Of a DNA stretch of 64,000 bases, positions 12,151 to 25,651 are shown piece after piece. The notes under the pieces are model-generated. The model ran no database searches. It was not told the DNA's origin and was given only the letters and a program-made list of their open reading frames with translations. The number at the start of each line of letters is the position of its first letter. Positions within the stretch are counted from its first letter, which is position 1. A program made the translations under genes and the position numbers. Source of the DNA: Stratiolaelaps scimitus (Eukaryota > Arthropoda > Arachnida > Mesostigmata > Laelapidae); NCBI GenBank assembly GCA_019614645.1, contig JABWDB010000001.1, forward strand, positions 26,467,501 through 26,531,500, in the 5' to 3' direction.

Positions 12151-15035
12151 GAGATGAGGCATATTGTACGTTGCAAGCGTCCGTCATGGATATTCGATTG
12201 ATAATCATTAAATGCTTGGTAAATTGGCGAAACGCCTACGACAGCCACGCCTACCCCGCCCTACAATGTAGACGTATGTTTATTTGGAAGAAGAAAGGCA
12301 AAAGGGCAAGTATGGAAATAGTCACTGCGCGTTTTCTCGGATACTTTGTAAGAAGCTCTATTAGCTGAGTTTCCTAGACAGAATAATACGAATAAATGTG
12401 TGCGTGAATCCCTACCATCGAGCCATAATCATCATCATCATCGTCATATTTTTTTCTAATAATATTATTAGCTGAATTTTGAAGCACCTCCTAGGTCAAC
12501 ATGTGCGTTGGCAGATTACGAGAGGAAATTCTATGCAGGGTGTGGTTGGGGGGGGGGGGGCACCCGCCCCCATCGAGCTTACGTCTGTGCAACAATGTTC
12601 AATCATGCGAACACTCCGCTGAGCGCAACCGAAGGGATATGAGCAAACGAACAGCAACATGCGGTCAACAGTTTGCATTGGGTGACGGTAACAAAATCAA
12701 TCATTGGAAACAACGTCGACGCTTACAACGAGAAGAAGCAAGAGATATCGATTGTCTCAGTAGTAGTAGTAGCAGTAGATAAGTTACAAAACTACGCCGA
12801 ATCAGAGAACCGTCTTGCTTCTCCATAGTTTTGATCTGGATAGCTCTATCGTCGTCACATACGATGTACCCCCCCATATGGTACTTGTTTGTGTGAGAGC
12901 AGCCAAAGACGGCAAAGGCGACATGAATGGTCTCGGGCTTAGCACGCAGAAGCCGTAAACTTACAGTTCACACACCTTCGATTCGTAGCATCATGAAATA
13001 GGGGATAAAGGTCTCAACAGATGTGTCCATACCCTCAGATCTCTCTCTCTCTGTCGGTGTCTCTACGATAGAAAGAAATATGCCGAGAGCGGGTTGGCCC
13101 CTAAAATATGCCGCTATCCTTGGGTCCGGAGGGAGGCAAACGATCAAAAAATGAGTATACACCTTCATATGCAGATATATACAACAAAACGAAAACGACG
13201 AACTTGAGCAACAATTCTGATCCATAGGTATTTAACAGGAAAGGAATTTATGCATAGACTGCATGTCTGGCGTAACAGCGAAACGCGAAAATCAGATAAT
13301 TAATATCACCACCGGGTGTCAATATTGTGTTCGAGACAGCAGATATGGTATTCGCTTCTATAATGATTCTTTTCCCACGGCCAAGGTCGAGGTTCGATAC
13401 AATTTTCAGAGTGATACCTTCCGTAGTTTCTATGACGTCGGCCGTAGCTCCAAAGCAAAGAGGGCTCGGGCCATGCCTCAGATCGGAGAACATAAGGCTC
13501 AAAGTTGCAAACACTAATGCAGTGTCTGGCCGAAGTGCCTCTTTTACGGCCGCGCGTTATTTCGTAAGGCCCGTCCGCTTTCGTTGCAGTTACCCAACAG
13601 AGTTACATCTGCACGACGCGTCTACAAAGCAGGTTGCATGTGCCCTGACGAGAGTTTTGGACGTTCTGGGTTAAAAAAATTAACGTAATCTTAGAAGGCT
13701 GATTAAATTTCAGCCGCTCCCACAGAGATAGCTCTAGCACCTTTCCCTGTGGGTCAGTGTCAAACGTTGTCTTAGCCATTTTACAGTATAATCGTTTGCC
13801 GTTCAGACGTGAAACAGTCCTTTGAGCATTAAGCTAAGCGTGGTGCTCATGATGTCCACGACAAACAATCCCGGACGCATACGTACACAACTCTCCTTAT
13901 ACAGTGGGATGCGATCAGTGTCGTCCATTCCGAGCTGTAGGAACCTCAGCAAATTGTGTCTGCCAAACTCGAAAAGCTGTAATCACACCCGCTGGAATCG
14001 TCACCATATATTTTTTCTTTCGTGATGTTCGTTGGGAGAAGTAGTATTTCTATATATATATATATATTTGCGCCAGCTCCGCTGAAACTCAACCGATGGA
14101 CGAAGAGATCCACAGCCGATATTTTTTTTTGTCTACTCGACAACAACGTCCGTCGGCATGCACATGCGCCACTTGTGAAATTTTGCACGTCCCACTCAGC
14201 AGTATGACTGATGGAAACACAATGCATATAGCGTTTGGCTTGTATTTCTACTCTATTTTATTCTGTTATCCACAAGCTCTTGTAGTGGCGATCTAGTTAT
14301 CTGCGTATCCCGAAACCCTAAGAGACTGTCCAAGAGCATTGCCACCGACCGCTTATAAATAACCAGTTACTTGACAGTTAAATAATTCGCTCGAACGAGA
14401 CGACGAACGCTTGTTTGGCCGGCGACAAAGATAGATGACACTAGCACGGATGCGCTCACACGCTTCTGGTCTTACTCGACTTGCTCATAAATTCTTCTTA
14501 AAAAGGCAGAGGAAAGATAGATTGGGCAAACTGAAACAGTATCTAATTTTTACTACCATCACAGCCACCGTAGGACTGCAGCAGTACTTTTGCTACAGCC
14601 TAGATATATACGTGATTCTTAAGGTCACTCGAATGCTGCAACAGAGACAACGACGACGGCGACTGTCACGTGCACGGTCATCCGATTGGAAAGCGCCGTC
14701 TGTCGTTTGGACAGCAAGGTTACTTCGTGCGGCTTTGAGGACAGCGTTGTCTGTTAAATGAACGTTTTGTAGTAACGAGGTGATTCCACTTGATTAAATC
14801 AGCTTCATTATATGCCTGCGTGTAGCATTGAAATCAACCTTCCTTCCAGACCTGAGGTAGCCACCACGTTTCAACGACGACAGGTGAGATATCACAGGCA
14901 AAGTAAGAGGGCTTAACCCGGCTCCCGACTAATTTAACTAATAGCCCGTAATTAAGAGTTAGGTCTACACACTCCCGTGGCGCACATGACGTACTCTCAC
15001 TTAGCACGAACTGAGCTATAACGCTCTATCTTTCC

Positions 15036-15070
<35 letters not shown>

Positions 15071-15690
15071 GAGAGAGCGAGAAATAGGAGAGAGGGCTCT
15101 TATATCTTTGTCTATCACACTGTTCTCTCTCTCTCTCTCTCTGGTCATTATAAGTACCGTGCGCTTTACGATTATGGTTATGACTATTACTATCATCATC
15201 ATTATTCTTATTATTATTATTATCGTCACCCAGCCTCGTTTGGTTCGTCTTTCGCGAGTAGTTTAGTCAATGGTCTAATTTCCGCACTTTAGCTTCTCGC
15301 TCATGTTCCTCTGTGTCTTCTCCTCGTAGTGTCAATCCGCCTCCATTGCTGGCCTCGAAGATATGTGTGAACAAAAGGGATTGGATAAATAAATTTATAT
15401 CGTAGTCCGCCCGTCTTCTCCCTGCTAGTACTGAATATTATATTGGTACAGTGGTAATAACACTATAATAATAAGGATAATAATAATAATAATAATAATA
15501 ATAAGATGGAGAGAAGTGAATGACGCGGAGGACAAGAGGTCTCTGGGCCAGGACCGTCCCGTTATCTCTGCGTCGGTCTGTATCTATGTTTCTGTCAGAC
15601 GATTGCCTGTCGCCTGTTGACTGAATGATTCCGCTTTCGTTGTTGTATTTTGAGTACCGCAACCCCGCTGTTCAGCCACGTTAATGACCT
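12151..15690. other. Non-coding stretch with microsatellites
   Basis: No gene recognised. It contains a G-run at 12548-12560, TA repeats near 14050 and 15040-15066, a GA/CT run near 15067-15142, and (ATT/AAT)n near 15200-15225 and 15470-15505. Confidence 0.5.
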
Positions 15691-16620
15691 GCCTTAGCTT
15701 ATGTCTGTCTGAATGCCGGCCGGACTCTGTCGACTCGCTCTGAGCATTCATCACTCAGACGATGAGCTGCTCTCACCCGCGCCGTCGGCACGATTGTGCC
15801 ATCGTGGCTTCAACTCCACGGAACCAGTCTCTCCCCCTCAATTCCGCTCGGTCTGTTTGTCAGCGTTCCTGCCACTCGCTCTGATTAACCCCCAACCTCC
15901 CGACACCTGACCACCCCTATATTCTTCTTCTGTTTCGTTTAGTTGTTCGTCCGGCGGTTTTGTCCGCCGCTGATTCATTCCGATTTGTTTTATTTCTCGG
16001 TTGCTTTCTTCAGCGACGCCTGACCTTCACGCGCCGGCTCTCCCCCCGAATCGTCACCCCCCCCCCCCCCCACCCCCGCCTCGCTGGTTCGTCGCGCTGG
16101 CGGCCCTGAATTCTAATTTGGCTGTTTCTGTCCGCCTGGCGTATATTGAATTACCCCGAGATGATAAATGTATTGGCCTTGCTTGCCCGGTCTTCCGGTC
16201 TTCATTCCGTCGGCTCTCCCCGGCTGCTACGTCCCGGCGAGCACTTTTTGGAGAGGCGGTCTGCCGGTGCCGCCACCGCCGTGAACCTTTCTCTTCTTGA
16301 CAAATCGCTGAACCGGGCTCCGGGGGGCGGGCGGGGGCAGTGTGGAGGGCGGCCGGGCTAGTTACGTCGGCTTCTTGGTCAGTGCCACATTACCCAGGGC
16401 GTCTCGGCCCAGCGACTCAGTGCATGAGTCGTGTGTGAGTAGCGCCGCTGATGGCGGTCGTGGTTAACGCACTCACTGTTGCGGCAGTTCTAGCGGCAAC
16501 GCTATTGCTGCTGCCGGTTTCAAATTCGGCTCGCGTCGTCAAGCAATCCTTTCGTTCGCCTCTTGTTATTGTTGTTGTTGTTGTTGTTGCTGCTTTGTTT
16601 TCACTTGCTTAATTCGCCTG
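15690..16620. promoter_or_regulatory. Second GC-rich block with C-run
   Basis: About 900 bases rich in C and G, with a 15-base C-run at 16057-16071 and a (GTT)n run at 16566-16590. It includes the signal-peptide-like ORF at 16451. It may be a promoter or 5' UTR; no conserved exon is seen. Confidence 0.3.
16451..16612 (+). CDS. 53-codon ORF with signal-peptide-like N-terminus
   Basis: ATG in a fair context (CTGATGG) opens MAVVVNALTVAAVLAATLLLLPVSNSA, a stretch with the n-, h- and c-regions of a classical signal peptide and a plausible cleavage after the SNSA segment. The following residues are basic, then a run of Val comes from a (GTT)n microsatellite, and the frame stops at 16610-16612. It lies at the 3' end of a GC-rich block. 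It could be a first exon of a secreted protein that is spliced before the microsatellite, but no clear donor is seen; it may be a chance hydrophobic ORF. Confidence 0.25.
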   Translation: MAVVVNALTVAAVLAATLLLLPVSNSARVVKQSFRSPLVIVVVVVVAALFSLA

Positions 16621-16847
16621 TGTTCGCATTGTTGCCTTAATGTGCACATATTACCACACGGTTCGGGGAGCAGGCATAAGTCGTACCAGCCGGCGGGTTA
16701 CCCGAAACGTCACAGGCAATTTGTTTTGAGTATCGGCTCTTACGCCGCCGCAGCTCTTGTCTATGTGCGGTGCAACTCTCCGGCTCTGAGTCAAGTGCTG
16801 CAGAACACTTGATTTTACGACTTGACGTACTTATTAAATATGCGATA

Positions 16848-16890
<43 letters not shown>

Positions 16891-17955
16891 GGGTGTGCTA
16901 CCTCACTGCTGTTAACCCTTCCGGTTGCAGAGGTCATTTCATTCGTGTGGATTTAACTATTCCGACCTCGTTTTCGTGTGAAATCACAAAAATAGACCCG
17001 CCTTTTCATTTGAATTTGGCAAAAATTTCAACCTTTGTCGAAGCAACGACGTGAATACTCATGTTCGTTTTTCCACAGTTGACAATATTCTGTGGAAAAT
17101 CTCTTCATATTTATGCATGAACCTAATTTTGCCAGACATGTCCTGTTTCCGCTATGTTATCTCATTAAACGAGGGTTATACGTGAACACGTATCAGAGGT
17201 GTTCAGATTGTCGAAAGAATTTTCAAATGTTTCTACCTCGACCTGACCTTTTTCCAGTCATCGCCTATGTTATCGCGATTGTATTTCTCGTCGACAATAT
17301 GCCTACACATGAAACATCATAAAAATCATTGGATCCGTATTCAAGATCCTTGCTCATACAGACAAAGAAGCATACGACGCCCTTTATACTATAGGATATA
17401 TGTGACAGGAACAGCAATGATATGTACAACCATCATTCAAAATCATCGATAATAGTATTTGTTGATTTCGATCAGTGGAAGCTTCAATGCCGCTGTGTAG
17501 TTAGTGAATGTGGCAATCGCAGTAACTGGTCTAAAAATAGTAGATTAGTGGTGCCTGATCTCGTTAGGCATTAGGCATAGCTAACGGTTGTGGTTTAGCT
17601 GGCATTGTCATTTTTTTCACGTCGTTTCACATCGACGTCTGAGCAGAGGCAGTCGCGAAACCGAGTGGTACACAAAAAAAATCACGACTGAAAGCCGCCA
17701 TGTCGAAATGTTCGATGAACAATACAGACGAATATGCCCGACAAGTACTCTCCTTAAGAACCGCTTAAGTGGAGTCTTCGAAATTTAAGATATGAGCTGA
17801 TTTTGATTTCGTCCCTTAAACCATCGACAGAATACTCAACCTTGTCCGGGACTCGTGAACATAAGAAACCCTATCCGTGATTCGGTCTCTCGATCCAGAA
17901 GGATGCTATTCCTTCGAAAGTGTTCTTCGGCGATTTTGCTTGCGATTTCGTCATT

Positions 17956-17989
<34 letters not shown>

Positions 17990-18678
17990 TATATGTCACC
18001 ATCGGAAGTGGTCTCATCCATGAATCGCTTGCGTCCATGCCAACGAATTAGATGGCGGCGACAATAATTCGTGGTTAACGACAACGTCATAAAACTTGTT
18101 CATCCAACCGCTTGACTTAATCTATTGACAGACGAACCCTCGTGAATAGTTGCTGACATTTGCCAATTGTCGATCAAATATCCTCACGGACGTTCGTAGC
18201 GGAACTATAGGCGTCGAAAGGTTGAAGTCGCTTGACGACTATTTTTAGCACATTTGTATTTCTCGCATTTTTACCTCGTGTTTACCGTTGAGGTCGATAC
18301 GTGTCGACTGCGCCAATCGATAATGAAGACTCGAAATATTATCGTATCGTAAATATGAAAAGTTGTGCAGTGCGTGAAATTATATGAATATTCATCTATT
18401 TGTTGTGATAATCTCTCGACCAAGCTCAAAGCTAAAATCAGAATGGCGATAGTTGCAAAACGACAGCATTACTTCTCTAGGTAAGTCCGTGTTGCGTGAC
18501 CCGAAGCTCTCTGATACCGCCTTGCTTGACGCCAGACGGATGTCACGAGGCGATCTCGGCCGTCACGGGTGGCTCTAAGAAAGCTCTGACAGAAAAACAT
18601 TTGCATGAAACTTGCAACGAGCGAGATATCGACATTTGCGAAATGAAATAATCACATCAATTTGTGCCGCAAGTGCCA

Positions 18679-18712
<34 letters not shown>

Positions 18713-20545
18713 ATTAACGTTCACAATTCCTAATAGAATTATGTTTTTTGGCTTTCAGGAAGCACGATGATATGAGGACATTTTATGGACTTGTCAAAAG
18801 TATTTGATAGAGATTATTTATCGTAATGAAGGCTGTCGGGGCGGAAATTACGCAAGTAATTATAATCCGGATTAGGTGGCTTAGCTCACTGCGCCTCGTT
18901 AATCCAATTTAACACGTTCGGCAGTAGTATTACTTATTAATATAAGAATAAATGGTAGCATAAATACCAATTTGATCAGTCATATATGACCATTAAATTC
19001 GACACGGTCGTTGGACACAATAGGATTCAATCAGCAAATGCGCCTATATGGTATCGAATCTAAACCACAAAAACTGACTAACACAGTGTGACTAACATCA
19101 GCGAACTTTTGAGAGCACTTCATGTGACCGCGTGCTCTGTTGAACTTTCAGAGCCGCTGTGCGCAGACTAGCGATTTTCTTGTGGACACTATTGGATATT
19201 AGACATAACGTAAATTGGTGAGTCATAATACTGTATAAACACATCATATATATGTATACTTGCCGTATAGCCCATTCGTCGCTACACAACGGTACCCAAC
19301 ATGCCTTAATGAATACTATTATATAATATATATATATATATATTAGGACGTGGTGTCAGACATAAAATCGCTGAATTTGAGAAGCAACTCAATGTACTAG
19401 TGTATGATCTAGGTAACCTATTATACAGTGCTATAGAGGCTAGTATACAGTTTAGTAACGGGTGATTATATATTGTAACCGGGGGGGGACGGGTGTTCAT
19501 CTTTTTTGGGGTGACTCTCAGCCAACATTTAACTTCCACGGTACAACTGCTTTTAGCATTGCTTCGTAAGACGGACCCCTTTAGATATAAATGGGACGGG
19601 AGACGGGTGTTGCTAGGCCATAGGTGTACTAGCCTGGCTTTGGTTAGTCCACTCGTCAGGCGCCCGGTTACGCGGTAGCCAAGAAGGTACTTAAAGGTTT
19701 TGAACACCGACTATGGTTCGTAGACTCGTCAGCGACCGCTCTTCTATGCCTACACTCCCCACAGTAACTCTATTCTACGGACTGCCTACCGGGAGGACAC
19801 CGTGAAACGGAGGGTGGCTCGAAATCGCTATGGCCTATCCCGTGCGGTGGCTTTTATTTGTTTGGTGCTGGCCGGGCGCTTTTCACCCCCTCAAACTACA
19901 TCGATCAATCACACAGCGATGTGCTGTCCGTAATTCCGCTGGCCAATCACTCATTAAGCCTTCAACGCCAGCGGCCGTTAAAGGTGTAATGAGTGATTAC
20001 GCCTTCAGCCAGCTACTCTATCATCGTTATCGCCATTATCATCATCGTGAACACTGTATTTGTTGCTAAGTTTTCGCCGCGAGTAGTCTCTACTATATTC
20101 ACAACTATAATTTCATTTCGGTATCATAATTTCGGTATTTTCGGTACATAATCATTTCAGTATTGGTCAAATATCGCCTATAAATTCCCCGACGCCTCAA
20201 TGCAAGTGCTAGGCCACATTTCACTAACTATTATCCGTACTCCTCGGAAATTTAACAATTTTCCCGAGTGGTTATCCAACCTGTTGCACAAATACGCCGT
20301 TAGTATCAGCTGTGTGTCGGCAACCGCGTCGGTGGTAGCAGCGTTACAACCAATCACAGTGTCACATGCCGGTAGAGATTTGCCCATTCCAGCTGATACC
20401 CAGCCATATAAGAGGCAACAGACACCTGTCGGCGGAAATTGCAATTCAATTGTACTGTGGTATGCTACAGGTATGGTGATTGTTGTTTGCGTTATGTTTG
20501 ACTTAACTGACCTCGTTACAATATATAAAACACCATAATTACTTA

Positions 20546-20581
<36 letters not shown>

Positions 20582-21171
20582 TATATGTACTACAGCCATA
20601 GTCGTGCAGCTTTGCGATACGCACACGAAGGAGGTTGCCTACAAGTCTAAAATGGCTCGAGCGATTGTCCAGAGTCCATATTCGGAACTTGCAGTGAACG
20701 ATCGCTGTTGTATACCACACCTGTGTATATATTTACACTTGGAGATGTCAAAGTCATGCTCGCACTTGGTGCTGCTTAGGCGTCCTCTATTAAATTTTCA
20801 TATCATGTCATAGTTGTATAGTCGACGAGTTGTCTGATTATAGTCCGGCTAGCTTTAATAATCGCCTACGCCAACCTAGAAGATATTCACATTAATGGAT
20901 GTGGTCAGTTTGAGATAATAGTGGCAATTTGTAGCATCGATATCACCTGACTATGAATTTTAAATATGGGTAGTCATCATTTTGTGTCAATTTACTAGAC
21001 ACTAAAACGCTGTCATTGATTTTATTTCTATTGTCTCCTGTTATCCCAGTTCGATACTCAGCCGTAAGTCAGTGTGCCCGATTGCCTCAACGAATGATGT
21101 CTACAACAATAAACAATTGGCACACGTTGAGCTTTTTTTTACGAACTATTTGAGAAGAGTGCAGGTGATGT

Positions 21172-21203
<32 letters not shown>

Positions 21204-21399
21204 TAGACGTCAGTAACTTGCTCAGGCTTCTCAATAGCAGCCAGAAATTAAAACGATTTATTAAGCTAATTTACCCAACGCAGTCGACCACCTAGCCGGA
21301 GTCTAGACGTAGGATATCTCGAACACATTCACATTCATCCCTTCGGCAGCCGTGATATCCGTATTGATCCAAACTATTTATTGACCAAAAACGATTTTG
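16621..21399. other. AT-rich non-coding stretch before POMT2
   Basis: No gene recognised. TA repeats occur near 16849-16890, 17956-17992, 18681-18710, 19325-19343, 20565-20586 and 21172-21200. A run of 17 or so A residues precedes the repeat at 20566 and could be a retroposon tail, but no element body is recognised. Confidence 0.5.
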
Positions 21400-22332
21400 A
21401 AGAGTATAACGAAGACACCATAAAAATGGCAAGTGCTGTCGTAGGCAATGGTAGCAGTTATAGTTGCAGCAGCCGATTGCGAACAACTGAGCCGGAGAAC
21501 GGCCGTCACCGTCTAAAAATCGTGGCGGAATTCGAAGAAGATTCGCGGTCAAATGTTTGAGTATTTCACATGGTGCGTATTTTTCCTCCGAGCGCGTTGG
21601 TGTATACCGAGCCGGGAATAGCCGTTCGTAGCCAGCTGAGCTGTGCCGTCGCTGTGAGCGGGTGTTGTTGTTGTAGCGTTGAAGCTTATTGACCGTTACC
21701 CTCTCTTATTTCTCCAGTCGGCGGCAAACAGAAAATGCAGGACGCGGCGACGTCGCAGCAGAAGATCCGTCGAGGCAACCTCTTCTGCCGGCGAAGTGAC
21801 CAGAAGCACAAGACGACGAACGCCAACATAGGCTCGGTTATCGTCACCCCGGTGTTGACGTGTTCGGGATGTCGCGAGATTGCCCGATCCGCCTTTCCCG
21901 CTAATCAAAATGTGATGCGTCAAGCAGCCAACAGCTGATCGATCGAACTCTTCCTTGATTGTCAGCTGAACTCTACGAGTAAGATCGCGCTGATAAATCA
22001 GAGGTGATTGCAAATCACAAGATTGTCTTCTGCAACCTCAACAATGTGCGAGAGCTTGCTTTATACCCATCGTAGGATATAGCGTAGTGGCTGAGCCGAT
22101 GTAACGGTCCCAATCCAGTATCAACCAATATGAGCAGTAGTGAGTCGATCGCACCCTCAACCACTTGTCAAGAGCAGGGCACAACCTATAAGAAGTGACC
22201 TCGAGGATGACAACACCGTACGACGCATGTGGTCCACTATTGATCAGCCTATGGTTATTTCGTGCCTGAGAAGAGGACGGGTGCAAAACTGTGACACAGG
22301 TGGTTGCCAACGATTCGGTTAGCGCTGTGAAC
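21400..22332 (+). promoter_or_regulatory. 5' flank and probable 5' UTR of POMT2
   Basis: About 900 bases of moderate-GC DNA lie immediately upstream of the POMT2 start. No coding region is recognised. A pyrimidine-rich tract ending in AG near 21718, followed by a 67-codon ORF (21735-21938), could be a 5'-UTR exon, but no homology supports it as protein. The exact transcription start cannot be read from the sequence. Confidence 0.35.
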
Positions 22333-23680
22333 ATGAGTGAACATTATGACAAACGCTATTGGCAGTGGGCCTTTGGGGCCGTCGTGCTGCTCTCGCTCGC
22401 TACGCGGCTGCACCATATTCAGGAGCCCGACCATGTCTGTTGGGATGAAACCCACTTTGGCAAAATGGGTTCCTGGTACATTAACCGAACGTTCTTTTTT
22501 GATGTGCACCCACCCCTGGGCAAGATGTTGATCGGTTTAGCCGGCCACCTCACCGGCTATAACGGCACATTTCCATTTAACAAGCCAGGTGACAAGTACT
22601 TTGATACACCATACCTCGGCATGAGGGTGTTCTGTGCGCTTCTCGGGGCAACAATACCCCCGTTGGCGTTTATCGCAGTTGGTAGTTTGACGAAACGAAT
22701 CCCGGCCGCTGTTCTTGGCTCATCGTTGCTCCTCTTCGACGTTGGCATGATCACCTTAACCCAGTATATACTTCTGGATCCGCCGCTCCTGTGCTTTATC
22801 ATCGGTGCCTTTGCCTCGGCCGTTAGCCTCGACAACTTCGAGCCGTTCTCTCGATTCTGGTGGTGCTGTCTAACGTGCACGGGGCTATTCTTGGCATGTG
22901 CCATCAGTGTCAAGTTCGTCGGCCTCTTCATTGTACTCACCGTCGGCGCGCAAACCGGGTGGAGTCTCTGGGAGCTACTGGGCGACCTCGGAGTGCCACT
23001 GTCGAAACTTCAGCGCCACTTTATTGCGCGCGCCCTTTGCTTGATCGTCTTGCCAATTGTCCTCTACATGTGCTTCTTTTATGCCCATCTGCATCGTCTG
23101 TCGAAATCCGGCAACGGTGATGGATTCTATAGCTCGGAATTTCAAGCCAGGCTGGAAGGCAACTCGTTATACACGGCAAGCATGCCTCGACAAGTAGCAT
23201 ACGGTGCTAAAATCTCACTCAAGAACCATCGCACCGGAGGAGCGTATCTGCACTCACATTTTCATCTATACCCTGAAGGTAGAGATTCCAAACATTTCGG
23301 ACTAAGATAGAGTGCCTTTGTTTTTTTTAAATAAAAATCTGGACTAATTTTGATCAATATTCTGTCACCCACTCTGTTGATCTTCTTCTGTCAATTTGCA
23401 CATTTGAGTAACCTGACTATTTTGATCGCACAGCTGAACGTGAGCATTGCTACAGTTGGCACAAATTGAGTGCATTCGTATGCATACAATATTTTGTTGT
23501 CAGAGAGAAACGAATAAATTTATGTTTCTTGAGCGGTACACAAATCATCGTATGCATTTAAAGGGAACTGTTCGACATTATAAAATACAGACATAACATC
23601 ATTTCCAAGTGATGCATTTTGCAGTATCCCATGGTAGTGTCAAATCATATATTGTAACCCTTCGCACTCTCTCGCGCTCA

Positions 23681-23717
<37 letters not shown>

Positions 23718-25651
23718 ATATATAGAACTTACGAACATATATAATCCATCTAATGTATATTGATTGACAGGAATTGGCGCACGCCAGCAGCAGGTAACAA
23801 CGTACTCGCATAAGGACGAAAACAATCACTGGCTAGTGAAACAGTGGGACCGCGAGAACCAAGATAATGACACAATTACGCTGCTCAAAGATGGCGACCT
23901 AGTCCGTCTTGAACATGTGCAAACCAACCGGAATCTTCACTCACATAGGTAGCCGGGTTCCAACTAAACTGTGCAAATGCTCAACCTACTTTTCTGTGCT
24001 CTGCATTTCTCATGTCTACAGGCATGCACAATATACTGTGTGCATAAGCGCTTGTTTGTGTTTTCTGCATGCCGTTACATCCAAGCATTAGTCGCACTGA
24101 TTGGAGCATAGAATTTCATGTCAACTGCGCGCAGCATCTAGAAAGTATCTCATATAATTAACTAAATACACAATTATAGAGAGGAGGCTCCACTGACGAA
24201 ACGTCACAATCAGGTTACGTGTTATGGTGAAAAAGGTGTTGGCGACGCTAATGACGTTTGGCGGATTGAGGTTGTTAAGGGCGCAGGACCAGGCGGTGAG
24301 GTTCATACCGTCACCACAAAGTTCCGACTGATTCACTACCTCGCCAGCTGTGCTCTGTTGTCGCATAACAAACAGCTACCGAAGTGGGGCTTTGATCAAA
24401 TGGAGGTGGGTTAGGATATCATTTTAATATACGCCTGCGATGAGAAAGCATCGCCTAGAAGTAATCTCTACAATTAGATTCTTTCTCAAAACAAAATACA
24501 AACACGTATCATTTTAAAGTCATCACCATCAATCGATATATATATATATTTAGCGGTCGATATTTTATTGGTCCACTGAGATGGAAGTGTATCGCTTAGT
24601 GCATCACCTGTTTCTACTTGGTGCTGACTATTCTGATTTTGACTGGCTGACATAAGTGTCCACAAAAATCGATGCTTTTCTGAAGAAATTTATCGAACGA
24701 TATCGATGAGATAACAGACATTTATCACAGGTGACATGTACGCCAAACAAGCGGGACAAGAACGCCATCTGGAACGTCGAGGATAATTGGTTCTCCCAGC
24801 TGCCGAGCGAATCGTTCGAGCGATATCGACCTGGATTCATTCAAATGTTCTTGGAATCTCACGCCGTTATGTTACAGGTATGACTACTCTCTGGTCACAC
24901 CCGTTTCCACCCTATAGCACATTTAGCTATGAATCGAATAATACAATGCATCATGCGCCAGTGGTTGATTATCTCAAATGTTTGCCACGAATCGAAAGAG
25001 TACAGCTTTCTATTATTGTAGTCATTCATTTATACGATGAAATGCCGACCAAGATGAACACTAAATACTTCCTGCACCATCTTTCCTTATTTAATTAACC
25101 AGGGTAACGCCGGACTGAAGCCTAAGGAAGGGGAGATGACATCGCGTCCATGGCATTGGCCAATAAACCTTCGTGGCCAATTCTTTTCCGGTTTCGAATA
25201 CCGCGTCTACCTGCTGGGCAACCCGCTCATCTGGTGGAGTAATCTCTTCCTGCTCGGCGTCTATCTCGTACTCCAGACTGGTGTGCTGGTGCTTGGCCAA
25301 CGAAGAGGTGATACCGAACTACACTACCTGACGGCAGCAGGCCGCTGGCTCCTGCTCGGCTGGACCCTTCACTACGTACCATTTTACGCGATGGGTCGTG
25401 TGCTATATTTTCATCATTATTTCCCAGCGTTGATGTTTAGTTCGATGTTGTCCGGTGTCGTCGTCGACTACGTGATCACGCTATGTGTACCGGCAAAACA
25501 GCGTCACTGGTGGGTAGCTGGAGTGCTATCGGTGATAGTGTACAGTTTCAGCCTGTTCTCGCCACTTGCCTATGGCATGCAAGGACCTCCAGCTAATCTT
25601 CCCAACAGCACAATGCACGGACTTCGATGGCTTGACACATGGGAGTTCTAG
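22333..25651 (+). CDS. POMT2: Protein O-mannosyltransferase 2, complete, five exons
   Basis: ER membrane enzyme that, with POMT1, transfers mannose from dolichyl-phosphate-mannose to Ser/Thr of proteins such as dystroglycan. Coding exons are 22333-23278, 23771-23948, 24180-24405, 24731-24877 and 25103-25651. All junctions are GT-AG and phases match (1, 2, 0, 0), giving 681 aa; human POMT2 is 750 aa with a longer N-terminus. Visible family features are the acidic pair D38-E39 in the first luminal loop (CWDETHFGKMGSWY), the FFFDVHPPLGKM motif near residues 54-65, the LYPEGIGARQQQVT entry to the central MIR region (about residues 315-490), NAGLKPKEGE, PWHWPIN, a multi-membrane C-terminal block with MGRVLYFHHYFPA, and the WLDTWEF ending. 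The ATG at 22333 is preferred; the frame is open further upstream only through non-ATG codons. The family call is by recognition of conserved motifs. Confidence 0.96.
23681..23722. repeat. (TA)n in POMT2 intron 1
   Basis: About 40 bases of TA dinucleotides, 50 bases before the acceptor of POMT2 exon 2. Confidence 0.95.

Noticed and set aside
20200..20586. 112-codon ORF followed by an A-run, as a retroelement
   Set aside because: No reverse transcriptase or other element protein is visible, and the A-run adjoins a TA microsatellite, so slippage is a simpler origin.
22291..22332. N-terminal extension of POMT2
   Set aside because: The apparent start is GTG, not ATG. The first ATG at 22333 directly precedes the conserved part.
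23279..23310. Unspliced end of POMT2 exon 1
   Set aside because: The frame beyond 23278 is intronic; the GTAGAG donor there and the conserved continuation at 23771 show splicing.
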